Of a stretch of DNA of 64,000 nucleotides, positions 9,691-19,543 are shown in pieces. Origin of the DNA: Tetrapyrgos nigripes (taxonomy: Eukaryota > Basidiomycota > Agaricomycetes > Agaricales > Campanellaceae); contig JAACJM010000002.1 of assembly GCA_013368315.1 (NCBI GenBank), forward strand, positions 62,001-126,000, given 5' to 3'. Position 1 is the first letter of the stretch, and each line of letters begins with the position of its first letter. Made by a program: the position numbers and the translations under genes. The notes below the pieces were generated by a model that saw only the letters and a list, made by a program, of their open reading frames with translations, had not been told where the DNA came from and searched no databases.

Positions 9691-10257
9691 TGTTGCACAC
9701 AATCCAGTCTGACCTCATCATCACCTCAACTCAAATAACAACATAAGGTTGGATATTATTTTTTTACTAAACCATTGTGACTGCATTTCTACGTTACCTG
9801 CACTGGAACGAGGATTCGGGGGGGGGGGGGGGATCGAGGAGCGCGATTGAGATGGATGGCGGGACGGACTTTTGGAGATATTGACCATGGCTCCACTGAG
9901 TCATGATGAATTGATCGTGTTTTGCAAATTTGACGCTCGGCGAATCAATGCATCCCACTTCCTCGAGCAGTAGATCGGAGCTCAGATGCACAAAGTTACA
10001 TGGATACAAGTTTTTCATTCTAATGTACTTTACAAATGGAAATGGAATGGAGAATAGTATAGTAGCCATCGAGAATACGAAGGAAAAGAAAAGATAATCG
10101 GCACTAGTGTTCAAGTTGTCCATTGGCTGTACTCGTAGTACAGTCTACCGGCGTAAAGGGCAAAGAAAACGTAGCGTCTGGGAGTACTATTGGTACAAAC
10201 ATGGGCTTTACTTGAGATTCTGGGACAGCCTATGGGATTATGAGATGCGCTTAGCGC

Positions 10258-10490
10258 TTAGCAGTTGCTGCAAGTCGCGTCAGCACAAGTGCAGCGAGCT
10301 ATCATATCAACAAACAGAATCATTAGTACAATGATAACGAGCGATAGTATCGGAATAAAGGCTTACTGTCAAGTTCTCCAGCAAACTCCGGTGCCTGTGC
10401 AGGGGCAGGAGCCGCATTAACGACGACGACGGTGGACTGAAGGATGAGGAGTAGCATGGCCGAGACGGTGAGAGTTGGGAAACGCCACAT
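10258..10490 (-). CDS. Small secreted Cys peptide A (CxCx4CxxC C-terminus), 54 aa
   Basis: Exon 1 is 10490-10367, a 68 nt phase-1 intron is 10366-10299 (GTAAGC...GATAG), and exon 2 is 10298-10258 (41 nt, stop TAA). The N-terminus (MWRFPTLTVSAMLLLILQ, then VVVVNAAPAPAQ) is a clear signal peptide with a likely cut near NAA-AP. The product ends in DTRCTCADATCSNC-stop, so all four Cys lie in the last 12 residues as C-x-C-x4-C-x2-C. A paralog with the same intron phase, the same 41 nt last exon and the same Cys spacing lies at 14871-15110. The spacing could suit metal binding or two disulfides; function is unknown and I recognise no named family. A TATA-like site is about 190 bp upstream. Confidence 0.75.
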
Positions 10491-10680
10491 GTTATCGACA
10501 GTCGAAGTTATACGGAGTCGTTGAATGATTAGTAGAAGACGACCTAAAAAGTAAGACTTCAAAATGAAGATATGAGTGGGAGAATCAAGGGTATCTACCT
10601 TAAAAGCACTTCAGCCGGAATTGGGAGAAAGGCAAGATTTGAAGAACGATTTGCTTAGGGAACAAAGTCGTGTTTGGAGG

Positions 10681-10690
10681 GTATATATAC
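10681..10690 (-). promoter_or_regulatory. TATA-like element upstream of peptide A
   Basis: GTATATATAC lies about 190 bp upstream of the peptide A start codon. Any use as a core promoter is inferred from position only. Confidence 0.3.
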
Positions 10691-11444
10691 GCATTTTCAG
10701 GACCAGGAGCCACATATGCATAAAGATTGTAAGAAAGAGCCCCTGACGGATCCACAGGAGAAGACAAAAGTGATGAGAGGATGAGACGAGAGTTTGGAGA
10801 ACTGACAAGAATGAGGATCAGGAGGAGGTGGGGCGGTGATAGAGGTCGAAGTAAAAAAGGGTCGAACTTTGAAGGTGGGACGGATGCAGGATCTGATTAC
10901 ACTAGTGGAGCTATGTCTTGTTTCTTTGTGTCTTTGATGACGCTGAATCCGAATTGGAGCCGTATGGCTTTACTGCTTGTGCTACAAAACTTTAGACAAA
11001 CCTTCAACGTCACCTCATTAAAAGGCTGGACAAAACGGATTGAAAAAATTTAGAACGCACGTATTGTCCAAGTGAGACTGAACCTAAATCTAGAGAACTC
11101 CGCTCACAGGGGCCAGTCCAGCTGCTATCCATAGTCATTCATACAGGCCCCTTTCACTTGGGTGACGTCGGAAGTTTGTCGAGTAGTAGTTGCGGCTACT
11201 GGTACACTCAGATGAAAGCCAGTTTGGAGGTGCTTCGTATTTTGATTCATCGAAGGAGTTCAGCTGGATGATTCAAACATGGCAGTCAATACAACGTTGA
11301 AGGGGACTGCTCTTTCAGTTGACGGTTGGTTGACGGTCGGGAAGAGAAAGAAACAATGATGTCATGACCGCCTTTTCCTTTTTTTCAGACTCCGCTCAGT
11401 GGCGTAGTCGTCAACAAAGGCAGCCGGTGGTTCGACTTCAAGCC
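10691..11444. other. Intergenic, no gene recognised
   Basis: A plus-strand open frame at 10781-11053 is Arg/Gly-rich without family features. The region is probably the promoter side of peptide A and the boundary between the duplicated segments. Confidence 0.35.
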
Positions 11445-12335
11445 AAGACATGAACGCTGACACCGTTCCCAATATAAACCTCTGCCAGCGACGCCCCCCG
11501 CCGGACCCCTCAACCCACCTCCCTCTACAAACTCGATCCCAGCTGGAATCCCGAGTACGAAATCACGCTGGAAGTGTTGAAGGAATCTGCTACCTGAAAA
11601 TTAGACTGGGCTGGGAGAAGACAAGTCGAAGGGATTGGTATGAGATGATAAGGAGATGGATGATAGGATGTTTTTGAGGTTCTTGGGAGCGAGGAGGTGG
11701 GATGTATAGAGAGCGAGGGAGATGTTGAGGACGGTGGATCTCGGAATTGATGAGATTATGAGGTGCGTCTCTATGTCTTCTTCTTTCGTTCCTTTCGGAT
11801 TGACGAGTGTTGCTAGGACCTTTGACTCCAAGAAAAAAGACGAAGTAGTCAAGTATTATCCTCAGTTTTATTATAGCAGACAAAGTGAGTATCTTTACCC
11901 TCTTGGTCATCTCCGTCCTACTCCCTCTACGCCTTCATAGCCCAAACCTGCCAACTCCAACGCCTTGTCTACGAATACGAAACCTTTCCCTCCAGCTGTC
12001 TCCCCCCCTCCCCCTCCTAGTACTCCTCCGTCTACCACGCCATCACCACCTTCTGTATCATCCTCGACCTCTCCAACGTCTCCCTCTCCCTCTTCACCCT
12101 TAACCCTAAAATCCGGGAATACGTCCAGCAAGCGAGTAAAATCGGACAACACAGATACCCAGAGGAGCTGTTGCCAGAGTTGTTGGGGGGTGAGAGAGAG
12201 GTATAAGTGTAATGAGTATAGGGATAAGATATTGGGAGAAGGACTCAGGAGGGAGGGAGGAAGGAGGGGTATTGTTTGGGTAATGATGCGGGGTGCCGCC
12301 TTGGAATCCGCCGTCGGCATAGGAGGGGTTTAACG
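11445..12335 (+). pseudogene. Decayed duplicate of the SEC14-like gene
   Basis: Segments match the intact gene at 5630-6853 in order. They are: the Pro-rich lead (CAACCCACCTCCCT), GGTGAGGACAAGTCGAAGG-type sequence (GLGEDKSKGLV equivalent), DDRMFLRFLGARRWDV followed at once by TAG, DEIMR plus an intron-like GTGCGT...CTAG, KYYPQFYY plus GTGAGT, and the YVQQA-K-G-RYPE segment. The copy then jumps to LPELL, a deletion of about 50 codons that removes the KFYIVNAPW core. Several frameshifts and stops are present, so no functional lipid transfer domain can be made. Its 3' flank also matches the parent 3' UTR. Confidence 0.85.
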
Positions 12336-12463
12336 TCTTCCCGTCTCCTTCTCTCACTGTCACAGCGCATGCGCATACATACACCTTTTTCTCTGTTTAT
12401 TCTTTCTTACCCTTCAATTTCTGGACCGTCCTTCCGAGTCCTTCTTCATTTCGTTTAGATATA

Positions 12464-12709
12464 TTAGAGGTAACTCGTTCTATCCAGTTCTCCCTCGGCC
12501 TTGTCCTGCATCTCTTTTCTTGCCGCTGCAGCTTCTCTTTCTTTTTTCATTGTTTGTTTTAATCGGTTGAGCTGGGGATTGGAAAGAGCTTCTGGGTGAG
12601 CGGGAAGTCGTTTTTGCGCTCTGATCAGTTGGCTCTGAAGTTGGCTCCGTGATCCGACGATTGCAGCTTTCTTTTCAACTTTTCTCCTGGTAAACTCGTC
12701 TCTACGCAC
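12464..12709 (-). CDS. Hypothetical small basic coiled-coil protein
   Basis: A minus-strand open frame of 81 codons with an even, gene-like composition: RRKVEKKAAIVGSRSQLQSQ, then NRLKQTMKKEREAAAARKEM and a C-terminus ending RTSYL. It is Lys/Arg/Glu-rich with predicted helix and no signal peptide. Sequence just upstream (to ~12770) reads as KPVDWPDL in a compatible orientation, so a first exon may precede it. It faces the SEC14 pseudogene tail to tail. I do not recognise the family. Confidence 0.4.
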   Translation of the reverse strand: MRRDEFTRRKVEKKAAIVGSRSQLQSQLIRAQKRLPAHPEALSNPQLNRLKQTMKKEREAAAARKEMQDKAEGELDRTSYL

Positions 12710-12779
12710 TTACGTTGTGTTTCTGCTTACCAGGTCGGGCCAGTCAACAGGCTTTCGAGACTCGATTTTAATGGTATGT

Positions 12780-13289
12780 GTGTATTGATATGAGCCACGG
12801 AATGGAAAATGTGGGATCCTACTACGCTACATTCCTGTCCTCGTACAGATAGCCCACTAGATACGTATGCGTCACCTATGTACACCATTCACCCCTCAAT
12901 ATTGATTGCTCACTGCTTTCAGGTCCAACAACTGCTATTACTGCTACGCTTACACTTTGTGATTCAAAAGGATCATCAGGGATGGTACCTGACCAATTAC
13001 AGGACTTGACATTGAATCACAGTGGCATGCCGGCGTCCTCAAACGAGATTAGAGCTCCCCATTCTATGAGAGGAATGAGATGATTTACGAGCCTGAGTGC
13101 TGTGATAGCTTTCGGTGAGATAGATATACGGAGCTTGCGATAGCCAGCCCAAAATGGCAACCGAAGGTGGGCTTTCCCAATTGATATACCGTATAGTGCA
13201 AGGTATTCAACAATATAAATAATGTAATACATAAATACGGAATTAAAATTACAGCGGGCTGTTCCAACGAGGCTATAAGATGCTACAGT
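12780..13289. other. Intergenic, nothing recognised
   Basis: No exon-like frame with splice context is seen. The right part is the flank of the TIR element that starts at 13297. Confidence 0.4.
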
Positions 13290-13296
13290 ACTGAAG

Positions 13297-14705
13297 CCCA
13301 GTGAAAAGTCAATGGGCCCAGAGCGAACCCCAGCGAATGTCCAAAAGACGCTCAGTCTGACTCGCCTCTATTCGCTCTCGTTACAAAATTGTGCACCGCT
13401 CACTGAGTCAAACTGAGTCAGAGCGAGTATTTTTTGGAAGATTTCGAGTATATTCGCTCTCATTCGCTCTCGTCCGTTTGGATTGAATAGGGTGCACCTA
13501 ATTCTGCACCCGCTTTGTTTCGCTCTGGCTCGCCCTGGTTCATATAGTTATGAATGAAATGTTCATTATGATTCGTTACGGTACAATTTGGTACAGTACA
13601 TGACATAGAAATACACTGTAATAAAATGGATTCTCCTGCACCTACTGCCATAATACCTTCTACACCGATGTCCTCTCCAAAAATGCCCAAAAAAATCTGC
13701 GTACGTAGGTTCTGTGTCTGGAAAGGCATAATGCAGAGTTTCCGGAAGAGAACGTACCGACGTGGACAATCGCAAAGTGGAAAATAGCTGGGTAAGAAGT
13801 CCATCAGTACTGCGATGATACGGTGGCGCATCCAAGACGCACCGGGAGCCTAGATATCCATACAAATTCGCCTAATACAAAAGGCGGGTTAGAGAAAGAA
13901 GATAACGCGATACAGAAAGAAAGAAGATAACGCGATACAGAAGACTCACTGAACGACGAGAAATCCACTTGCCCTTCTCATTTCCTTCCCCTCGCTCTCA
14001 CACAGACATGTAACGCCTTTGCAGATCACGACGACGTTGGCCAGGGAGTTAGCAGGCAGCGTACAGGAATGTGTCCGAGACGTAGTACCCAGAATACAAA
14101 TACCCACTAGCACACACCTGATGGAAAAGGCGGGTTAGAGAAAGATGGTAGCGTGACCAACGGAGGACTCACCGGACAACAAAACCCACTTGTACAACCA
14201 ATTCCATCCCTCATTCACATCAGAGACGCGTAAGGCTTTGAAGGTAACGGCGTTGGCCAGGCGGATTGCGCGTCGAACATGAAAGAGAAGAAGTCAACTG
14301 GAAATGGTGATGGTAGAAGGAAGAGAAAGGTGCGAAGTCGTTGAATGACGTCGAGTGTTTCTAAGATGCTCGGGACCTGCCGAAGTCATTGACGAAACGA
14401 AGCTATGCCTTTGTACAGTGTAGATAACATTGTACTACGCAGTACGTAGGATACATAATGATAAGTTGGACAAGTAGAGTGAAGTTACCTGGCTAACTTA
14501 GCCTAACTTCATAGGAACTAGTTGCTTTGACAACAAAGTAAGGAGAATTAGCCATACTTTAGCAGTTATCTAGCAGTTATCTAGTGCAATACCTAGCATA
14601 TGTATAGCCTAGTTCGCTCGGACTCTTTCTGACTCTTTTTTCCCCGATCATTTGCGGGTGCACATTCGCTCTGGTTCGCTCTAGGGAAACCGACTTTTCA
14701 CTGGG
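13297..14705. mobile_element. Non-autonomous TIR element, 1409 bp, with 7 bp target duplication
   Basis: The ends are CCCAGTGAAAAGTC (13297) and its complement GACTTTTCACTGGG (ending 14705). A second matching block follows in both arms (AGAGCGAACC and AGCGAATGT). ACTGAAG occurs at 13290-13296 and 14706-14712. Subterminal regions on both sides are full of the word TTCGCTCT and its complement AGAGCGAA. The interior carries a ~230 bp tandem duplication with exon-like sequence and no transposase. Confidence 0.75.
13873..14285. repeat. ~230 bp direct duplication inside the TIR element
   Basis: Two related units start with AAAAGGCGGGTTAGAGAAAGA near 13877 and 14127. They continue with GACTCAC-G-ACGAC, CCACTTG, CGTAA-GC-TT and GTTGGCCAGG. 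On the minus strand both read as an exon-like block ending at GTGAGT or TGAGT. They may be a captured and duplicated host gene fragment. Confidence 0.55.
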
Positions 14706-14870
14706 ACTGAAGATACAACGGCTGGTATAGTATAGAACGTGAGTAGAATAGCGATGTTGGTAGTCCGAGAACAATGGATTCCGACTGAGATCATCGGTTT
14801 AGTCAAGTTGAGATCTCCGACAATTATATGAATCAAGAGACTCACAAAGAAGATACACATCGAGGTGGGC

Positions 14871-15110
14871 TCAACAGTTATCGCAAGTAATGTTCGAGCA
14901 GACGCAGCGGGCTTTTGAAGCAAAATACGAACTTAATCTGGGAACATTAACGGAACTGAGGAAAGATCACTTACGATGAAGTGATGTCAGTGGTGCCACT
15001 GGCGCAGCGTTGACCTGAGAGTCCGCAATGTTCGATTGAAGAATGAGAAGGATAGTGACCATAGCAAGGACAGGTGCACGGATAAGGAATGGGGAGCTTG
15101 AGATTTGCAT
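14871..15110 (-). CDS. Small secreted Cys peptide B (CxCx4CxxC C-terminus), 58 aa
   Basis: Exon 1 is 15110-14975, the intron is 14974-14912 (63 nt, GTAAGT...AAAAG, phase 1), and exon 2 is 14911-14871 (41 nt, stop TGA). The signal peptide region is FLIRAPVLAMVTILLILQ; the following QVNAAP aligns with VNAAP of peptide A. The C-terminus is HPRCVCSNITCDNC-stop, with the same C-x-C-x4-C-x2-C at the extreme end. Between the NAAP and RC motifs the two peptides share little, so the selection seen is on the export signal and the Cys tail. A TATAAA-type site (15261-15270, minus strand) lies about 155 bp upstream. The stop codon is 165 bp from the end of the TIR element. Function is unknown. Confidence 0.75.
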
Positions 15111-16180
15111 AACTTTCAAGTGACTGGATTAGTGGAAGTCTAGGCCTTGAAAAGGACTCAATGAACAAGGGAGAAAATCAGCGGATTTAAATGACTCACT
15201 TATACAAAGGTTATTATCCTGAGCAGTGGTGGGATGTCGAAAACTTGAACTGGGCAAGAGGTTTATATCCACCCTCCGGAGTCGCTGTGTAGGCATCAGT
15301 GAGATATGTACGAGTCATATCACCTCGATCAAACCTTGAGTGAGGTCCAACCTCCCATCTACTTACCTTCGTCTCCGAGATAGTGTCATTCCTACATCAT
15401 GTGCACACTCTAACATGGTCTGATGGCGGGATTCGGGTTCCTTTTGCGCTTTGAGTCAAAGCTTAATGATTAGCACTGCATATTACAGCTATCCAATGAG
15501 CGAGCTACGGGCTTCGCCGCCGGTGTTCTTGCGTTTACAAATGTATATACACCGTCTACGGTACAACATCGAACCAGCCCATTGCGCCCAGATGCAATCA
15601 GTGAATCAACATCAATAGGGATACCTACGAAACGAATGCGAGCTTTGAACCGAATCAAGGTGATGCGCTACTTCAGATCGATCTTCTATCTGATGTAGGG
15701 CGTATGGTGCACATCACACTCACACAGCTCTCCAGAGGGACTGACAAGCATGTCACACACGTCAGAGTGTCAGCCTCTTCAAGTCAAACATTGGACGTCT
15801 GAACCACGTCTTGATCTTCCCTATCAGAATCTGTTGCGCTCATACGGATTTATTTCCGACGCGTATGAACTGTATTCTGCGCCACGGCGCTCCCCTCCAG
15901 ATCTCTCAGATATTTCCATTTCTGGAAAGTGAGTATAACTGTGTACGCGTGAAGCAATGTATCCTTTCATTTTATGCATGTATTTAGTTTACGAAAAAGT
16001 CGGAAGACAAGAGGGGGCGAAAGGAAAGGAAAAGATACTATGATCAATGTAGCCTACTTACTCGAGAGAACTGGAATGAAAGTATGAATGATATTAAATA
16101 AGGATGAAACAGCATGACAGTGGTATTAAGCTGAACAAATAAACAAGGAAATGCAAAAGAGAGAAAGTGTGTGTGTACAA
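15111..16180. other. Intergenic with unassigned short frames
   Basis: Apart from the TATA-like site of peptide B, there are only short frames (for example minus 15470-15658, reading GIPIDVDSLIASGRNGLVRC) with no recognisable domain or splice partners. They may be gene debris. Confidence 0.35.
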
Positions 16181-16237
16181 TTATTCCATGAATAAAATAC
16201 ACTTGTCTTTCCTCTATTCCTTAATTGAATTCCCAGA

Positions 16238-17656
16238 TCAAACCTCCACAGAATCTCTTCTAGTGAGCTCCTGGATAGCATCCTCGTCCTGTTGAGCACT
16301 ATATGGCTGTGTATATGCTGATGGCTCAGATTGAGATGAGTTAGCAGGGGCTGCAAATTCCAGAGGTTGAGAAAAGCTCTCGAGAATGGAGTCTTGATGG
16401 TTCTTGTAGAGGTCGGAAAGGAGGATGATTGCAGTGGGATAGATTGATTCCAGGTGGGGTAAAATAACACTCAAGTAAACATTTACAGTGTCATTATATC
16501 CCTGCTTGAATGGACTAGGCAGAACTAATATCTGGAATTCAAAATGTCATCAATGTTTGAGATTGCGGGTGGAATTGCCTACCCAGGGAATGCAATAGAT
16601 TATACCAGACTGTACTAAGAGTACCAGTATCTGTTCAATTTGGTTTCTTGTATTTAATTTACCAAGGTGAACTTTAACAGATTGTCTGTAGCGCCTGCTG
16701 AGAAATTGGGTTAAAGCTGGAAAAGGAGCCAACAGTATATGGTCTGCTTACCAAGCCTTATTTGCAATCAGAAGAGTTGCTGTAATGTTGGTGAAGACAA
16801 GCGATAACGGCAGTATCACACGGCTAGCCTGATATGTTATCTGCATAATCTGAGACTGGGTCTCCATAAATGAACAAAATATATACATACAACAGGGAGA
16901 GCAAATACACTCCTGATGGTAAGGAACACATCATATATACTACAGCCTACACCCAGGAAAGTGAGCTCAACCGCATCAATCATGGAAATCAAGTATGGTA
17001 TGGATTCTTACCTAATGATTGAGCAATACAGAAAAGAAGAAGTCCTCGGTGAATAGTGTTCCCTTGAAGAATGATCCATGCCCTCCAAACTACAATTAGA
17101 TCACCCAGGAAATACTATTTGCAAATATTTCAGCATTCAGATGAGGAATTAGAATGGCACAGAGAAACTCACACTAATTCTTTGCAGTACTATCACCATC
17201 ATTGTAGTCATAATCATGGTTGGAACAGGATTGTATGTCTGATATGCCAATCCTTGGATCTGAACTATATCAACATTAGATCTAACACTGTGATCCATGC
17301 TGAGCTTAGAAGCATGAGTGCACAAGCAGCCACCAGAAAAAATCGCACTGGTGACTGTCGAAGTCCTTGCTGACTTGGTCCATGTTTGAAAATGTGTCAG
17401 GAAGTTTGGGTCGTCGAAATCGAATCACCCACTGTCAGGTCTGCTGATACAATGACATGAGAAGACTGGAGTCGAATGCTTCGACGGAAGCAAATGCCCT
17501 TCAAGAAGAGTATAGCCACTGAATAAGTAAGCCTCCGGCAACCATAGAAACCAATGCTAACCATGGCTGCAGTGATATCTAAGTATGACTGACCACATAC
17601 AACGAAGCAGTAACGAAGTCGGATGCGATCTCCCATCATGTTGGTAAGGTCACCAA
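16238..17656 (-). CDS. Seven-helix fungal membrane protein, second gene
   Basis: Minus-strand exons give the helices in family order: DITAAMVSIGFYG (~17580), RFFLVAACALMLLSSAWITV (~17330), VVWRAWIILQGN followed by GTAAGA (~17050), SRVILPLSLVFTNITATLL plus IANKAW followed by GTAAGC (~16800), QIEQILVLLVQSGIIYCIPW (~16600), and HLESIYPTAIILLSDLYKN (~16420). A Ser/Gln/Glu tail ends RRDSVEV-stop at 16238. The motifs VVWRAWI, ATLLIANKAW and ESG-type IIY are those of a large uncharacterised Agaricomycete seven-helix family. Exact start and exon limits are uncertain, and one or two junctions could be broken. It appears more distant from the gene at the window start than a recent duplicate would be. 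Confidence 0.6.
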
Positions 17657-17734
17657 ATCGCAACCTTGCTTATCTCTCTCCCTCTCTTCATGTCCGTATC
17701 CTAGCATCCCATCCTTCTCTCAATTGTTTTAACG

Positions 17735-17757
17735 GCATTAAAGGGATAGTAGCAACC
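17735..17757 (+). pseudogene. tRNA-Gly 5'-end fragment
   Basis: GCATTAAAGGGATAGTAGCA followed by ACC matches the acceptor and D arm of the tRNA-Gly genes at 7.9 and 8.3 kb with a few changes, then stops. It is probably debris of the same repeat family. Confidence 0.45.
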
Positions 17758-18069
17758 ATTACTCCATTGATGCCAATAATACTTTTTGAACGAACAACAA
17801 CCAGTCAGGAAGGGAAAGAATAAGACGTGGAAGGAGAAAGAGATGAGAGAAGAGGAGGAGAGAGGAGAGCAGGAGGAAGAATGAGAAGATAAAAAGAAGA
17901 GGCGCGTATTTGAACGCGTCAGCCAGCCAAATCGCTTTGCATTAACAGGTTCATGTTGGAGCATCAGTCCAAGTCGCCTAATTCTAGGAGAAATTAAAAT
18001 GACATCATCTTATCCTGTCAGTCTGGTATCCTTCATCCCATCGTCAATTCAGCGCCCATTCCTCGATCC

Positions 18070-18468
18070 CTATTCTTCCTCCTCCCTCAGACTGATAGTC
18101 AGTATTTGTCGTACTATATTGTCCACCATGGTCCTAGGCTCTCGTCTCGAAGTTCTTCGTGGACTGTCCCATGTATGAAAGGGATGTGGGCCAACGCTGC
18201 GCGTGGCAAATACGAGGCCACTGATCGAAAGAATAGTCGGTAACTTTAAGACCTCTAACCTACGTATTTCTACATATACTGGTGGATGAATCAATACAAG
18301 AGAAGAGAAAATGATGGTGGTGAAGATGATATGCTTGTGGAGGAGAGAAAGAAAAGCTAACACATCTAGCCGGCAACTTTGGCAAGCCGCGGATTTGGAT
18401 ATGATAGGGGCAAGGGAAAAATCAGAAACAATAGCACAGGGAAAACTGAGAGCTATTCGTATAGCCAC
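18070..18468 (-). CDS. Unassigned open frame, possible membrane protein
   Basis: 132 codons with two hydrophobic stretches (ALSFPCAIVSDFSLAPII and HIIFTTIIFSSLVLIHPP). No family recognised and no clear start context. It could be a fragment of another membrane gene or a chance frame. Confidence 0.25.
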   Translation of the reverse strand: MAIRIALSFPCAIVSDFSLAPIISKSAACQSCRLDVLAFLSLLHKHIIFTTIIFSSLVLIHPPVYVEIRRLEVLKLPTILSISGLVFATRSVGPHPFHTWDSPRRTSRREPRTMVDNIVRQILTISLREEEE

Positions 18469-18619
18469 AAGCAGAAAGTGAGTGTAAAAAACTCAGCCTC
18501 ATTCTTTGGCCTCGTAACTATTGGGGGATAGTATGAACTTCAGCGTAGAGTGTACATATCCTACTAAGCTTTCAGATGAGCAAGCAACTTATCAGTAGAA
18601 AGAAAGGCCACATAGATCC

Positions 18620-18702
18620 ATTCCATGAATAAAATACACTTGTCTTTCCTCCATTCCTTAATTGAATTCCCAGATCAAACCTCCACAGAATCTCTTCTAG
18701 TG
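18620..18702 (-). repeat. 83 bp duplicate of the 3' end of the second seven-helix gene
   Basis: Nearly identical to 16183-16265 with no indel and about one substitution seen. It covers the last codons and 3' untranslated region of that gene. The copies are 2.4 kb apart in the same orientation. Confidence 0.85.
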
Positions 18703-19543
18703 TGCTGAGAGTCGTCGGCGTGTCCGTTGTTAGGGTGTCCAAGTCTGCTGAGGAATCCTGCCAGTATGCTAGCTAGGCAAGTCAAGGCAGCCCTGCAGTC
18801 ACTGATGCCTAGTCAACAGTGTGATACCTAGTCAACAGTGTGATACCTTGACCCCAACCAGGTGAGAGAAAGACACCCAGTCCTGACAAGAAACACACAT
18901 AAATGTACGCGTCCAAGGCAAGTGCTCCCAAGTCCAGACAATAAAAGTGAAGCAACGCACATAAATGCATGTGTCCAAAGGCAAGTGTCATCTGGAATGG
19001 GGAGTTGGCAGAAGTTGCATCAGGAAACCCACCCCAGACTAATGCATCGGTAGTTTACTAATAGTTACATTTATTCTTGAGATTAGGTCTAAATCACGAA
19101 CTAGGAGTAAATTAGTGAATATTGACCATACTTAGTCCTTGAAGAATGTTACAGTCAAATTTTACGAAGAATTCTTTGGTAAATGTGAGTCAGGGAGACT
19201 GATGATTTTCGCTGATACGGTCCAAAACTGCGGGCCAGGTGAATTATCTCCTAGCTCGAGGCCTGAGCTATAGGATATAATAGGGGTATATTCCCACACT
19301 CTGTCTTGTCCACTCTCATCTTGTCGGATCCTGAAGTGTCCTTTCCCGCTGTCTTCTCCCTTAGATTACCATTTTGCCAGGTACTTTGGGGTCTATTCTT
19401 CATAGAAAATTATGTCATTAAGCAAGTTGCCCAGTGGTGTCGATTCAGGACTATGCAAAATTGTTCTAATGCTCTATTCCCACGCCATCGGACCTCTAGA
19501 TACCAGTATCAATTACCTATATGTACATGTGGTACTAGCTACG
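18703..19543. other. Intergenic with short direct repeats
   Basis: CCTAGTCAACAGTGTGATA occurs twice (18809-18848), and a ~30 bp block GCACATAAATG-ACG-GTCCAA followed by GGCAAGTG recurs near 18895 and 18957. No gene is supported. The right part may hold the 3' end of the Plavaka element, whose terminal repeats I could not identify. Confidence 0.4.

Noticed and set aside
14681..14923. Open frame of 80 codons with hydrophobic stretches (IFFVSLLIHIIVG)
   Set aside because: It overlaps exon 2 of peptide B in a different frame; the peptide B frame is supported by its paralog.
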